Part shown: positions 1 through 8,946 of the stretch, piece by piece
Layout of the letters: the number at the start of each line of letters is the position of its first letter
Numbering within the stretch: position 1 is the stretch's first letter
Assembly: GCF_008180155.1 (NCBI RefSeq)
Contig: NZ_VSZS01000060.1
Location: 124,001 to 188,000 of the forward strand
Direction: 5' to 3'
DNA length: 64,000 bases
DNA from: Neoaquamicrobium microcysteis
GTDB taxonomy: Bacteria; Pseudomonadota; Alphaproteobacteria; Rhizobiales; Rhizobiaceae
Made by a program: the position numbers and the translations under genes
Notes under the pieces: generated by a model
Seen by the model: only the letters and a program-made list of their open reading frames with translations
The model's database searches: none
What the model was told of the DNA's origin: nothing

Positions 1-2
1 CG

Positions 3-689
3 ATCCGCATCCTCGCGAAAATCCTGGGCGACATGCACGACGAGACCGGCCGTATCACGGTCCCTGATTTCTACGACGGGGTCGAGGAAACGCCGAGCCA
101 GATCAAGGCGGCGTGGGACAAGCTCGACATCAGCCCGCTGCTTGGCGACATCGGCCTGTCCGTGCCGTCGGGAGAGAAGGGGCGGTCGATCCCCGAAATG
201 GTGTGGGCGCGGCCGACCGCCGAGTTCAACGGAATTTCCGGCGGCTATGAGGGCGACGGCTTCAAGACCGTGATCGCGGCGAAGGCATCGGCGAAAGTGT
301 CGTTCCGCCTCGTCGGCAACCAGGATCCGGAAGCGATCCGCGCTTCCTTCCGCAAGTTCGTCGAAGACCGCATCCCCGCCGACTGCTCGGTCACCTTCGA
401 GAAGCATGGCGGCTCGCCAGCGCTGCAGCTCGCGTATGACGCGCCGATCGTGACCAAGGCCGCATCCGCGCTGTCGGACGAATGGCCCAACAAGGCGTTG
501 GTGCTGGCAATGGGCGGCTCGATCCCGATCGTCGGCGACTTCAAGCGCAGGCTGGGCATGGAAACGCTGCTGGTCGGTTTCGGGCTGGACGACGACCGCA
601 TCCATTCGCCCAACGAGAAGTATGACCTGTCGTCGTTCCACAAGGGCCAGCGCAGCTGGGCGCGCATCCTGGCCGCGCTGACGGCATAG
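3..689 (+). CDS. M20-family metallopeptidase, C-terminal part (5' end outside window)
   Basis: The reading frame is open from base 3, so the gene begins upstream. The visible part holds the inserted dimerisation domain (GGYEGDG followed by an alternating beta pattern) and the end of the catalytic domain. The late motif IHSPNEKY contains the metal-binding His and nearby Glu seen near the C-terminus of M20 dipeptidases and ArgE/DapE/carboxypeptidase G2 relatives. These are zinc or cobalt enzymes that cleave peptide or N-acyl amide bonds in the cytoplasm. The metal-binding N-terminal half is missing, so substrate cannot be judged. The RNase D-like gene starts 16 bases downstream. Confidence 0.85.
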   Translation: MRILAKILGDMHDETGRITVPDFYDGVEETPSQIKAAWDKLDISPLLGDIGLSVPSGEKGRSIPEMVWARPTAEFNGISGGYEGDGFKTVIAAKASAKVSFRLVGNQDPEAIRASFRKFVEDRIPADCSVTFEKHGGSPALQLAYDAPIVTKAASALSDEWPNKALVLAMGGSIPIVGDFKRRLGMETLLVGFGLDDDRIHSPNEKYDLSSFHKGQRSWARILAALTA

Positions 690-705
690 ACGGGAGGGTA
701 GACAG

Positions 706-1323
706 ATGACGATCCGCTTTCACCGGGGCGACCTCGCCGACCTCTCCAACTACGATGTCGATGCAGTCGCCATCGATACCGAGACGCTGGGGCTAAACCC
801 GCATCGCGACCGGCTGTGCGTGGTCCAGCTCTCGCCGGGCGACGGCACGGCCGACGTGGTCCAGATCACGCCGGGGCAGAAGCGTGCGCCCAACCTCGTG
901 TCGCTGCTGAAGAACCGCAAGATCACCAAGCTGTTCCACTTCGGGCGCTTCGATCTGGCGGTGCTTTATCATGCGTTCGGTGCCATGCCGGAGCCGGTGT
1001 TCTGCTCCAAGATCGCATCGCGGCTGACCCGCACCTATACCGACAGGCACGGGCTCAAGGACATCTGCAACGAACTGCTGGGCGTCAGCCTGTCGAAGGT
1101 GCAGCAGTCATCGGACTGGGCGGCCGAAACGCTGTCGCCGGAACAGCTGGAATACGCCGCCTCGGACGTCCTTTATCTCCACCAGCTTCGTGAGAAGCTG
1201 AACTTCAGGCTGGAACGGGACGGTCGGGTTAAGGAGGCGGACGCCTGCTTCCGCTTCCTGCCTACGCGCGCCAAGCTGGACCTGATGGGCTGGGACGAGC
1301 AGGACATCTTCGCCCACTCGTAG
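706..1323 (+). CDS. RNase D-like 3'-5' exonuclease
   Basis: The 205-aa protein is a stand-alone DEDDy exonuclease domain. Motif I is AIDTETLGL, motif II is HFGRFDLAVL, and motif III is YAASDVLYL with the Tyr and Asp that define the DEDDy class. It is much shorter than E. coli RNase D (about 375 aa) because the C-terminal HRDC domains are absent, which is common for the short RNase D-like proteins of alphaproteobacteria. The likely role is 3' trimming of structured RNAs such as tRNA precursors. A GGGAGGG ribosome-binding site at 692-698 supports the ATG at 706. The gene ends 7 bases before the convergent acyltransferase gene. Confidence 0.85.
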   Translation: MTIRFHRGDLADLSNYDVDAVAIDTETLGLNPHRDRLCVVQLSPGDGTADVVQITPGQKRAPNLVSLLKNRKITKLFHFGRFDLAVLYHAFGAMPEPVFCSKIASRLTRTYTDRHGLKDICNELLGVSLSKVQQSSDWAAETLSPEQLEYAASDVLYLHQLREKLNFRLERDGRVKEADACFRFLPTRAKLDLMGWDEQDIFAHS

Positions 1324-1330
1324 TCATGGC

Positions 1331-2431
1331 TCACGAAGCCGTCGGGCTGCCCGCCAACTGCGGCTTGGCGGGCGCGCGATCGATATAGGCCCAGTCCGGC
1401 CGCTCGAACAGGAAGCGGCCGCGGCCCGTCCACTGGACGAGGCCGTAGAGCACTACCGGCCCGGTAACGCCGGCGATCGTGACCAGCAGCGCGACCATAC
1501 CGATATCCGTGATGATCCCGGTGCGGATGAGCACCACGCGCGCAACCGCCATCGGCAGGAAGAAGGCCAGGTAGATGACGATCGAGTGTGCGCCGAGCCA
1601 TGTAAGCCATTGCGACCACGACGCCTGAGAAAGCAGCGCCGATACGGCGACGATCGCCATGGCGCCTGCACCACCGAGCGCGAGCGACAGGACGGGCAGC
1701 GCCGCCAGCCCCGCGCCGCCACCCGCCGCGCCGTCCGACTGGAGGAGGAAGGCTAGCGAGGACGGCGCGGGGGTGAAAACGAAGATGCCGTTGACGACGG
1801 CCCAGAGCGCCAGAAGCGCGCCGGCTTTGGCGCGGTTGGCCAGAACCCATTCGGCGAGGTCGAAGATGCGCGCCGCCAGCGCGTAGCCGGCGAAGAAATA
1901 GACGTAGCGCGCGCAGAATTCGTCGAACAACATCGCGCCGGTATGGATCGGCAGCATCTCGAGCACGGCCGCCCACGCCAGCACCAGCCACACAGGCAGG
2001 CCCTTCACCAGCCGGGTGAAGACGAAGAAGATCGGCAGGATGTAAACGAACCACAGCGTGCCGAAGGGCTGTACGAAGGCCCAGAGATACTCGGAGATCG
2101 GAGCTGCAATGCCGTCCTCGGCGACCATTCCCGGAGCCTTGAAGGCGAACTGGATGGTCAGCCAGAGAATGTAGAAGTACAGGAAGTGGATGACCTTGCG
2201 GTCGATGTAGCGCAGCCACGGCCGGTCTATGACGAGGCCGAGGAACAGCCCGGAGATGAGAAAGAAGTCGGGCATTCGGAACGGGCGGGCGAATGCGACC
2301 ACGTCGTGCATGAAGCCTTCGCCACCCATGGCGATGCCGACGCCGAGCGTCGAGTGCATCATGACCACGAAGATGATGCAGATGCCTTTTGCGGTATCGA
2401 CCCAGCCGACACGCGATGCGGATTCAGCCAT
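1331..2431 (-). CDS. Acyltransferase-3 family integral membrane protein
   Basis: The 366-aa protein has about ten hydrophobic segments. Its N-terminus, RVGWVDTAKGICIIFVVMMH, is typical of acyltransferase-3 / OpgC-like proteins: an Arg, an Asp and a membrane His at the end of TM1. Members of this family move acetyl, succinyl or other acyl groups onto periplasmic or surface glycans. The acceptor here is unknown and no glycan-synthesis gene is adjacent. An AGGA site 4 bases upstream supports the start. The gene is transcribed away from the ABC operon at 2749 and converges on the RNase D-like gene. Confidence 0.75.
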   Translation of the reverse strand: MAESASRVGWVDTAKGICIIFVVMMHSTLGVGIAMGGEGFMHDVVAFARPFRMPDFFLISGLFLGLVIDRPWLRYIDRKVIHFLYFYILWLTIQFAFKAPGMVAEDGIAAPISEYLWAFVQPFGTLWFVYILPIFFVFTRLVKGLPVWLVLAWAAVLEMLPIHTGAMLFDEFCARYVYFFAGYALAARIFDLAEWVLANRAKAGALLALWAVVNGIFVFTPAPSSLAFLLQSDGAAGGGAGLAALPVLSLALGGAGAMAIVAVSALLSQASWSQWLTWLGAHSIVIYLAFFLPMAVARVVLIRTGIITDIGMVALLVTIAGVTGPVVLYGLVQWTGRGRFLFERPDWAYIDRAPAKPQLAGSPTAS

Positions 2432-2748
2432 TTTCCTGCTCCCTGCAAGGCCGCCTTCTGGCAGTTCTTGGAAGCAGCTTAGCGCACAAACGCCACCGAA
2501 CCGTTAATCGGAACCGGCATGAGAATGTGGCGGAACAGGCGCTTCAGCGGTCCGTTGCAAGCAAGCAAAATTCCTTTCCCGGCCGTTAATCGCGCATCTT
2601 CGTGCAAAAACTATTCCCGCAAGGCAATTGCATTGCGGAAACCGTACCTGACCTTGCGTCGGCCAGATTCCCGCTTGCTCTCCGTTATCGCATGCTCATA
2701 ATCGCGCCCAGCCCGGGCGGGGGCTTAATTCCAGAGGAGGCAATAACG
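2432..2748. other. Divergent intergenic region between acyltransferase and peptide ABC operon
   Basis: This 317-base stretch contains no credible gene. An in-frame extension of the downstream binding protein to 2602 exists but would put 49 residues in front of an obvious signal peptide. The right part carries the possible promoter described at 2675-2702 and a GGAGG ribosome-binding site at about 2736-2740. The left part must hold the promoter of the acyltransferase gene, but no convincing match is visible. Confidence 0.6.
2675..2702 (+). promoter_or_regulatory. Possible sigma-70 promoter of the peptide ABC operon
   Basis: TTGCTC (2675-2680) and CATAAT (2697-2702) are separated by 16 bases, about 47 bases upstream of the binding-protein ATG. 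The -10 box is good and the -35 box is weak. The call rests on sequence match only. Confidence 0.3.
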
Positions 2749-4344
2749 ATGTTGCAGAATATCATGAAGGCGGCGCTGCTTTCGGCCGCAGTGGTTGTTA
2801 CCGGCGTTGCAGGCGTTTCGCAGGCATTCGCCGAAGTGGTCTACAACCGCGGTAACGATACCGACCCGACTACACTCGACCATCACAAGACTTCGACGGT
2901 CGCCGAGGGCAACCTCATGCGCGACCTCTACGAGGGTCTCGTCGTCCAGAACAACGTCGCCGAGGTCGTGCCCGGCGTCGCAGAGAGCTGGGAAATCTCG
3001 GATGACGGCCTGACCTACACCTTCAAGCTGCGTGAAGACGCCAAGTGGTCGAACGGCGACCAGGTGAAGGCCAGCGACTTCGTGTTCGCTTACCAGCGCA
3101 TCCAGAACCCCGAAACGGCCGCGCCTTACGCTAACATGCTCTACCCGATCAAGAACGCCGAGGCGATCAACAAGGGCGAGATGGAGCCGTCGGAGTTGGG
3201 CGCCAAGGCCGTCGACGACACCACGCTGGAAATCACGCTGAACCAGCCGACCCCGTATTTCCTCGAGCTTCTGACTCACCAGACCGGACACCCGCTGCAT
3301 CAGGCTTCGGTCGAGGAGCATGGCGACCAGTTCACCCGTCCGGGCAACATGGTCACCAACGGCGCCTACATGCTGGAAAGCTTCACGCCCAACGACAAGA
3401 TCACCATGCGCAAGAACCCGCACTTCCATGATGCGGACAATGTGCAGATCGATGTCGTCAACTTCATCCCGTTCGAGGATCGCGCGACCTGCCTGCGCCG
3501 CTTCGAAGCCGGTGAAGTGCTGTCGTGCTCGGACCTCGACAACCAGCAGATGGACTACATGAAGGAGAATCTGGGCGAGCAGGTTCGCGTCGCGCCCTAT
3601 CTCGGCACTTATTACCTGCCGGTGAAGGTGAAGAAGGAAAAGTTGGCCGATCCGCGTGTTCGTCAGGCGCTTTCCATGGCGATCGATCGCGAGTTCCTGG
3701 CCACCGAAATCTGGCGCGATTCCATGTTGCCGACCTACTCCTTCGTGCCGAAGGGCATCGGCAACTACGGCGAGAACGCCGAGCTGCCTTACGCCAACGA
3801 CGACATCCTCGATCGCGAGGATGCGGCCAAGGCGCTGCTGGAAGAGGCTGGCGTTGAAGAAGGTTCGCTGACGGTCGAGCTGCGCTACAACACGTCGGAA
3901 AACCACAAGAACACGATGACCGCCATCGGCGACATGCTGAAGAACATCGGCGTCAACTCCACCATCGTCGAGATGGAGGGCACCGGATACTTCGACTACA
4001 TGAAGCAGGATGGCGACTTCGACATCACGCGCGCCGGCTGGATCGGCGACTACTCCGATCCGCAGAACTTCCTGTTCCTGTTCGAGAGCGAGAACCTGGG
4101 CTTCAACTATCCGCGCTGGGAAAACGCCGAATACGACGCGCTGATGAAAAAGGCCGGCGAGACCATCGATATCGACGAGCGCGCCGCCGTGCTGAAGGAA
4201 GCCGAGACCCTGCTTCTGGAAGAGCTGCCGATCATCCCGATCATGTACTATTCCTCCGGTTCGCTCGTTTCCGAGAAGCTGCAGGGCTGGGAAGACAATG
4301 TGATGAACGTCCACGGCACCCGCTGGATGTCCATCGCGCAGTAA
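2749..4344 (+). CDS. Peptide ABC transporter substrate-binding protein (OppA-like)
   Basis: The 531-aa protein starts with a signal peptide (about residues 1-28, ending SQAFA) and follows the normal order of the SBP_bac_5 family. First comes the N-terminal lobe with RDLYEGLV and LTYTFKLREDAKWSNGD, then DPRVRQALSMAIDRE in the middle, then the C-terminal lobe with FDITRAGWIGDYSDP near the end. Proteins of this type deliver oligopeptides from the periplasm to the Opp permease. The ATG at 2749 was preferred because it follows GAGGAGG and begins the signal peptide; upstream in-frame starts do not. It heads a four-gene operon and is followed by a strong hairpin. Confidence 0.92.
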   Translation: MLQNIMKAALLSAAVVVTGVAGVSQAFAEVVYNRGNDTDPTTLDHHKTSTVAEGNLMRDLYEGLVVQNNVAEVVPGVAESWEISDDGLTYTFKLREDAKWSNGDQVKASDFVFAYQRIQNPETAAPYANMLYPIKNAEAINKGEMEPSELGAKAVDDTTLEITLNQPTPYFLELLTHQTGHPLHQASVEEHGDQFTRPGNMVTNGAYMLESFTPNDKITMRKNPHFHDADNVQIDVVNFIPFEDRATCLRRFEAGEVLSCSDLDNQQMDYMKENLGEQVRVAPYLGTYYLPVKVKKEKLADPRVRQALSMAIDREFLATEIWRDSMLPTYSFVPKGIGNYGENAELPYANDDILDREDAAKALLEEAGVEEGSLTVELRYNTSENHKNTMTAIGDMLKNIGVNSTIVEMEGTGYFDYMKQDGDFDITRAGWIGDYSDPQNFLFLFESENLGFNYPRWENAEYDALMKKAGETIDIDERAAVLKEAETLLLEELPIIPIMYYSSGSLVSEKLQGWEDNVMNVHGTRWMSIAQ

Positions 4345-4359
4345 TAGTCCACCACGATC

Positions 4360-4393
4360 TGCCCATGCGCGGCCCCCGCGCATGGGCATTTTT
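4360..4393 (+). terminator. Perfect 13-bp hairpin with T-run between binding protein and permease genes
   Basis: Arms 4360-4372 and 4376-4388 are exact reverse complements, with a CCC loop and TTTTT directly after. This is a textbook intrinsic terminator shape located between the first and second genes of the operon. In ABC importers such elements usually let part of the transcripts stop after the binding-protein gene, so that this protein outnumbers the membrane complex, and they protect the upstream mRNA. The shape is seen; the partial-termination role is inferred. Confidence 0.8.
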
Positions 4394-4407
4394 GACCGGA
4401 GCAGGTC

Positions 4408-5325
4408 ATGTTCGCATATGTGCTCAGGCGTTTCGCCGGCGCGGTGCCGACGCTTTTCATCATCGTCACCATCGCTTTCTTCATGATCCGGCTGGCGCCG
4501 GGCGGTCCGTTCGACCTCGAACGGCCCCTCGACCCGCTCATCATGGCGAACCTCGAACGCGCCTTCAATTTCGACAAGCCGCTGTGGCAACAGTACCTGA
4601 TCTATCTGGGCAACCTGGCTCAGGGCGATCTGGGGCCGTCCTTCACGCGGCGCGACTTCACCGTGATGGATCTGTTCCGCACCGGTCTTCCGGTCTCGAT
4701 CCAGATCGGCGGCATGGCGCTGTCCATCGCGCTCGTGGTCGGCGTGTTTCTAGGCGCGCTGGCTGCTCTTCGGCAGAACACATGGGTCGATTACATGGTG
4801 GTCGGTACGGCCACCTTCGGCATCACCATTCCCACCTTCGTGATTGCGCCGCTGCTGTCGCTGTTCTTCGGCGTGATGATGGGTTGGCTGCCGGCCGGCG
4901 GCTGGGGCACGTGGCAGCACATGGTGCTGCCGATCGCAACGCTGGCGCTGCCGCAGATCGCCATCATCGCACGATTGACACGGGGCGCGACCATCGAGGC
5001 GCTTCGCTCCAACCACGTGCGCACCGCGCGCGCCTACGGCCTGCCGAACTACGTGGTCGTCGGCGTGCACGCGCTGCGCGCAGCCATCCTGCCGGTGGTT
5101 TCCTATCTGGGACCGACGGCGGCAGCACTTCTGACCGGGTCGGTGGTGGTCGAGACCATCTTCGGGATTCCCGGCATCGGGCGTTATTTCGTGCAGGGCG
5201 CGCTGGGGCGCGACTACACGCTGGTGATGGGGACGGTGGTGGTGATTGCGTGCTTCGTGATCGTCTTCAACCTGATCGTCGACATTCTTTATGCGTGGCT
5301 CGATCCGCGCGTGCGCTACGATTGA
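4408..5325 (+). CDS. Peptide ABC transporter permease 1 (OppB-like)
   Basis: The 305-aa protein has six predicted membrane helices and the OppB/DppB layout. It opens with a short cytoplasmic N-terminus and TM1 (MFAYVLRRFAGAVPTLF), then a periplasmic loop with the usual LWQQYLIYLGNLAQGDLG motif. The cytoplasmic EAA coupling loop is around RTARAYGLP, and the protein ends in LDPRVRYD. It forms half of the inner-membrane channel with the following gene. A GGAG site 6 bases upstream supports the start. The gene lies 15 bases after the hairpin's T-run, and the next gene begins 10 bases after its stop. Confidence 0.92.
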   Translation: MFAYVLRRFAGAVPTLFIIVTIAFFMIRLAPGGPFDLERPLDPLIMANLERAFNFDKPLWQQYLIYLGNLAQGDLGPSFTRRDFTVMDLFRTGLPVSIQIGGMALSIALVVGVFLGALAALRQNTWVDYMVVGTATFGITIPTFVIAPLLSLFFGVMMGWLPAGGWGTWQHMVLPIATLALPQIAIIARLTRGATIEALRSNHVRTARAYGLPNYVVVGVHALRAAILPVVSYLGPTAAALLTGSVVVETIFGIPGIGRYFVQGALGRDYTLVMGTVVVIACFVIVFNLIVDILYAWLDPRVRYD

Positions 5326-5335
5326 GGAGACGGGC

Positions 5336-6475
5336 ATGACCGATACCGTACTCCCCGTTGAACATCATGCCGCCGGCCGCTCCCTCGGCCAGGACGCGTG
5401 GATCCGCCTGCGGCGCAATCGTGCCGCGGTCGCAAGCGCCATCGTGCTGCTTCTGCTAGCGCTGGCGGGCATCGTCGGGCCGTGGCTGACGCCACACTCC
5501 TACGACCGCATCTACCCGCAATATGTGCGGGCGCCGGCCAGTCTCGAGGCCTACCCCAAGGAAGAGGCCATCCTGCCGGCCTTCGAAAGCGCACTGACGC
5601 GCGCACGAGTGCAGATCGGCGAGGTCGAGGTCTCCGGCTCGACGGTACGCGCGCCGGTCTCGGACGGCGAGGCGCTCGATCCGCGCATCGTGCGCTACAT
5701 CGACCGCTCCGACCTATTCTCGAACGCAAGGCTCGAGGATGCGGACGGCAACCCGCTCGCCGAAGGCGCAAGCGAAGGCGTGATGGTGGCAGACGTGCAG
5801 CGCCTGCGCTTCCTGTTCGGCACCGACGCGAACGGGCGCGACCTGCTCTCGCGCATCCTCATCGGCATCCGCATTTCGCTCGCCATCGGCGTGCTGGCAT
5901 CGGCGATGGCGCTGCTGCTCGGCGTGACCTACGGCGCGATTGCCGGCTATCTGGGCGGGCGCGTCGACAACCTGATGATGCGGGTGGTGGACATTCTCTA
6001 TTCGCTGCCCTTCATCTTCTTCGTCATCCTGCTGGTGGTCTTTTTCGGGCGAAGTTTCGTGCTGATATTCATAGCCATCGGCTGTACCGAGTGGCTCGAC
6101 ATGGCGCGCATCGTGCGCGGCCAGACGCTGACCATCAAACGTCAGGAATATGTGCAGGCGGCAGAGGCGCTGGGCGTATCCGATGCAGGCATCGTGCGCC
6201 GCCACATCATCCCCAACGCGCTCGGTCCGGTCGTGGTGTTCGTGACCCTGCTGGTGCCCAAGGCGATCCTGCTGGAGAGCCTGTTGTCATTCCTGGGGCT
6301 CGGCGTGCAGGAGCCGCTGACCAGTCTCGGCCTGTTGATCGCGGAAGGCGCGTCCAACATGCGCGGCGCGGCGTGGCTGCTGATCTATCCGGCGGTGACG
6401 CTGACGGCGATCCTTTTCGCGCTGAACTTCCTCGGCGACGGCCTGCGCGATGCGCTCGATCCGAAGGACCGCTGA
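5336..6475 (+). CDS. Peptide ABC transporter permease 2 (OppC-like)
   Basis: The 379-aa protein has TM1 near residues 30-50, then about 110 periplasmic residues before the conserved FGTDANGRDLLSRI motif, then the five remaining helices. The EAA loop (QEYVQAAEALG) couples to the ATPase. OppC and YejE proteins often have a long TM1-TM2 loop; this one is on the long side but has no visible repeats. The ATG at 5336 was chosen because it follows GAGGAGACGGGC; an in-frame ATG at 5291 lies inside the preceding gene. The next gene starts 1 base after the stop. Confidence 0.9.
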   Translation: MTDTVLPVEHHAAGRSLGQDAWIRLRRNRAAVASAIVLLLLALAGIVGPWLTPHSYDRIYPQYVRAPASLEAYPKEEAILPAFESALTRARVQIGEVEVSGSTVRAPVSDGEALDPRIVRYIDRSDLFSNARLEDADGNPLAEGASEGVMVADVQRLRFLFGTDANGRDLLSRILIGIRISLAIGVLASAMALLLGVTYGAIAGYLGGRVDNLMMRVVDILYSLPFIFFVILLVVFFGRSFVLIFIAIGCTEWLDMARIVRGQTLTIKRQEYVQAAEALGVSDAGIVRRHIIPNALGPVVVFVTLLVPKAILLESLLSFLGLGVQEPLTSLGLLIAEGASNMRGAAWLLIYPAVTLTAILFALNFLGDGLRDALDPKDR

Positions 6476-6476
6476 A

Positions 6477-8102
6477 ATGGACAAGCAATCCATCCTCGAA
6501 GTGCGCGGCCTCAATGTCGAGTTCGAGACGAACGATGGCGTCGTTCATGCCGTCAAGGGCATCGATCTAGACGTGAAGCCGGGCGAGGCGGTCGCCATCG
6601 TAGGCGAGTCCGGGTCTGGCAAGAGCCAGACCACGATGGCGATGATGGGCCTCCTGGCCTCCAACGGGCGGGCGAGGGGCTCGGCCAGATATCGCGGGCA
6701 GGAGCTGATCGGCCTCTCGGAACGCAAGCTGAACCGCGTGCGCGGCGAGAAGATCACGATGATCTTCCAGGAGCCGATGACTTCGCTCGACCCGCTGTAC
6801 CGCATCGGACGCCAGATCGCCGAGCCGCTGATCCACCATCGCGGCATGTCGGCGAAGGCGGCGCGTGCGCGCGTGATCGAATTGCTCGACCTCGTCGGCA
6901 TCCCCAACCCCGAGCGGCGGGTGGATTCCTACCCGCACGAGATGTCGGGCGGGCAACGCCAGCGCGTCATGATCGCCATGGCGCTGGCCAACGATCCCGA
7001 CGTGCTGATCGCCGATGAACCGACGACGGCGCTCGACGTGACGATCCAGGCGCAGATTCTCGCGCTGCTGGCCGAGCTTCAGCAGAAGCTCGGAATGGCC
7101 ATCGTCTTCATTACGCACGATCTGGGGATCGTGCGGCGCTTCGCCGACCGGGTCTATGTGATGCGCTCGGGCGAGGTGGTGGAAGAGGGCGCTACGGAAA
7201 CGCTCTTCGGCGCGCCGAAGCACCCCTACACGAAAATGCTTCTGGCTGCGGAGCCGACCGGCCGCAAGGCAGCCCCTCCCGCCGAAGCGCAGGTGTTGCT
7301 GGAAGGGCGCGACGTGGAGGTCGTGTTTGCCGCCGGAGGCGGGTGGTTCTCGCGCTCGGCCGGCGAGGTCCGCGCCGTCGACCACATCTCGGTCGCGCTG
7401 CGACAGGGCCAGACCATCGGAATCGTGGGCGAGTCCGGCTCCGGCAAATCCACGCTCGGCCGCGCGCTGCTGCGGCTTCTGCCCAGTGAGGGCACGGTGC
7501 GGTTTGTTGGGCAGGACATATCAGACGCCGACAAGCGCGCCATGCGCCCGCTGCGCAAGGAACTGCAACTCGTCTTCCAGGACCCGTTCGGTTCTCTGTC
7601 GCCGCGCATGACCGTGGGGCAGGTGGTGACCGAAGGGCTTAAAGTCCACGAGCCATCATTGCCGGCGCGCGAGCGTGACCGTCGCGCCGTGGAGGCGCTC
7701 AAGGAGGTGGGGCTCGATCCCGCAATGCGCAATCGCTATCCGCACGAGTTCTCCGGCGGACAGCGCCAGCGCATCGCGATTGCGCGCGCCATGATCCTGA
7801 AGCCCAAGGTGGTCGTGCTCGACGAGCCGACATCGGCGCTGGACCGCTCGGTGCAGAAGCAGATCGTCGATCTTCTGCGCGACCTGCAGAAGGCGCACGA
7901 CTTGTCCTACCTGTTCATCAGCCACGACCTCGCGGTCGTCCGCGCCATGGCCGACCACATCATCGTCATGAGGCAGGGCAAGATCGTCGAGGAGGGGCCG
8001 ACCGAGGCGATCTTCGACAATCCGCAGGAGCCCTATACGCAGGCGCTGATGGCCGCCGCTATCGACGGCACACCATTCCGCGAGGGTGTGGTGGAAGCTT
8101 AA
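6477..8102 (+). CDS. Fused dual-domain peptide ABC ATPase (OppD-OppF type)
   Basis: The 541-aa protein contains two complete ABC modules. The first has Walker A GESGSGKS (about residues 43-50), signature MSGGQRQRV and Walker [13 protein letters not shown]. The second has Walker [10 protein letters not shown] (about 318-326), signature FSGGQRQRI and Walker [13 protein letters not shown]. Both have a switch His in THDL or SHDL. Unlike the other fused ATPase in this window, neither half has the cysteine-bearing oligopeptide-transporter tail. It powers the OppB/OppC-like channel encoded upstream. The reading frame is intact, so the fusion is real and resembles YejF-like proteins. Confidence 0.9.
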   Translation: MDKQSILEVRGLNVEFETNDGVVHAVKGIDLDVKPGEAVAIVGESGSGKSQTTMAMMGLLASNGRARGSARYRGQELIGLSERKLNRVRGEKITMIFQEPMTSLDPLYRIGRQIAEPLIHHRGMSAKAARARVIELLDLVGIPNPERRVDSYPHEMSGGQRQRVMIAMALANDPDVLIADEPTTALDVTIQAQILALLAELQQKLGMAIVFITHDLGIVRRFADRVYVMRSGEVVEEGATETLFGAPKHPYTKMLLAAEPTGRKAAPPAEAQVLLEGRDVEVVFAAGGGWFSRSAGEVRAVDHISVALRQGQTIGIVGESGSGKSTLGRALLRLLPSEGTVRFVGQDISDADKRAMRPLRKELQLVFQDPFGSLSPRMTVGQVVTEGLKVHEPSLPARERDRRAVEALKEVGLDPAMRNRYPHEFSGGQRQRIAIARAMILKPKVVVLDEPTSALDRSVQKQIVDLLRDLQKAHDLSYLFISHDLAVVRAMADHIIVMRQGKIVEEGPTEAIFDNPQEPYTQALMAAAIDGTPFREGVVEA

Positions 8103-8111
8103 CCGCCAATA

Positions 8112-8130
8112 CTCTATCAGTTTAGTAGAC
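8112..8130. promoter_or_regulatory. Operator-like palindrome, copy 1
   Basis: The 19-bp site CTCTATCAGTTTAGTAGAC matches copy 2 (8906-8924) at 15 of 19 positions and has TCTA/TAGA arms. It ends 4 bases before a TTGACA box. With the Rrf2 gene nearby, the simplest reading is a binding site for that regulator, but no footprint information exists here. Confidence 0.5.
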
Positions 8131-8134
8131 ATTA

Positions 8135-8162
8135 TTGACATCCTCGTCGGACGCGCCATACT
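8135..8162 (+). promoter_or_regulatory. Sigma-70-like promoter for the small-ORF genes
   Basis: A consensus TTGACA (8135-8140) is followed after 16 bases by CATACT (8157-8162), about 50 bases before the small ORF at 8214. The operator-like palindrome lies directly upstream. Confidence 0.45.
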
Positions 8163-8213
8163 CCCCCATGGCAAGTGCCTGCCGCCACTCATGTTCGATG
8201 ACAGGAGATGACG

Positions 8214-8396
8214 ATGATGCAGACATTGATCTACCGCGCGGAAGCGTTTCTGAAGAACGCTCTGCCCGTCGCGGAACAACCACGGGCAGATGGCGAGCCG
8301 GCCGCAACCGCTCCGGGATCGCAGCAATCCCGCGCCTCGGACCCGCTGCCTCAGCACGAGGAAAGTTTCTACTGGGCGTTGCACGCTCATTGGTAG
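8214..8396 (+). CDS. Small hypothetical protein, 60 aa
   Basis: The ORF begins at an ATG pair (8214 and 8217) after ACAGGAG. An ATG at 8208 overlaps that ribosome-binding site and is less likely. The protein starts MMQTLIYRAEAFLKNAL, has a Pro/Ala/Gln-rich middle and ends HEESFYWALHAHW. It has no signal peptide, membrane segment or known domain. It is supported by the good ribosome-binding site, the promoter upstream and the palindrome shared with a second small gene nearby. Codon use is weak evidence at this length. Function is unknown; location in a sulfur-related block is the only clue. Confidence 0.45.
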   Translation: MMQTLIYRAEAFLKNALPVAEQPRADGEPAATAPGSQQSRASDPLPQHEESFYWALHAHW

Positions 8397-8503
8397 GCAA
8401 CCGCCCTCAACCTTTTCGGCCTCCACGCGTTTCCATCCGTTCCGGACGCTCGGCGTCGTTGCCAAAAGCAATGCGAGCGTGTGCACCAGCAGAGGAGATG
8501 GTC

Positions 8504-8830
8504 ATGACACGCATTCTTCCGGCCCTTCACGAAGGGCATGCGCCAATTCACCTCCATGCGGCTTTTGAAGATGCCCTCCAGGCCTTCGAGGAGTGGGGGC
8601 TTGGCATAGACGAGCCAGTGGTCGCCTTCGAGGGGCGCGATGTTCCGATCAGTTCCGTATTCGGCCGGATGCGCACATGCTCCGACCTGCTGCCGCAGCG
8701 CATGCTCGATCTGGTTCGCGATGTCGCGGGACGTCATGCGGCGTCTCTCGAAGACGGGAGAACCAGCTATGCGGAAGCGGCGTTCATCCTACGCGCGCTT
8801 TGCGTAGAGCGGCTCCGCGACGAGGTATGA
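8504..8830 (+). CDS. Hypothetical protein, 108 aa
   Basis: The ATG at 8504 follows AGAGGAG at 8491-8497; an in-frame ATG at 8498 is possible but overlaps that site. The protein is mostly helical, with no signal peptide or membrane segment. It contains VVAFEGRDVPISSVFGRMRT and a long C-terminal helix (AEAAFILRALCVERL). I do not recognise the family. It lies between two small ORFs preceded by matching palindromes, and downstream of the same probable promoter as the 60-aa ORF, so it may belong to the same stress or sulfur response. Confidence 0.55.
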   Translation: MTRILPALHEGHAPIHLHAAFEDALQAFEEWGLGIDEPVVAFEGRDVPISSVFGRMRTCSDLLPQRMLDLVRDVAGRHAASLEDGRTSYAEAAFILRALCVERLRDEV

Positions 8831-8847
8831 GGGAATTTCTGTCTCCG

Positions 8848-8890
8848 TTTTCGGAAGACTATGGAACGACGTTCCAATCCTTTCCGAAAA
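8848..8890. other. 43-bp bipartite palindrome
   Basis: Outer arms TTTTCGGAA (8848-8856) and TTCCGAAAA (8882-8890) are perfect. Inner arms TGGAAC (8862-8867) and GTTCCA (8871-8876) are perfect, with symmetric 5-base internal loops and a 3-base apical loop. It starts 17 bases after the 108-aa gene and could end that transcript or fold into a regulatory stem in front of the next one. Confidence 0.6.
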
Positions 8891-8904
8891 TTAACAATCG
8901 ACAA

Positions 8905-8925
8905 AGTCTACCAATTTTGTAGACT
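8905..8925. promoter_or_regulatory. Operator-like palindrome, copy 2
   Basis: AGTCTAC (8905-8911) and GTAGACT (8919-8925) are a perfect 7-bp inverted repeat around CAATTTT. The core matches the site at 8112-8130. It lies 22 bases upstream of the ATG at 8947, in the position of a -10 region or leader, which would suit a repressor site. Confidence 0.6.
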
Positions 8926-8946
8926 GATTGCCGGATGGAGGTGACG

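Noticed and set aside
2725-4590. 621-aa minus-strand open frame
   Set aside because: It is antisense to the intact OppA-like gene, lacks a recognisable domain and is a by-product of high GC content.
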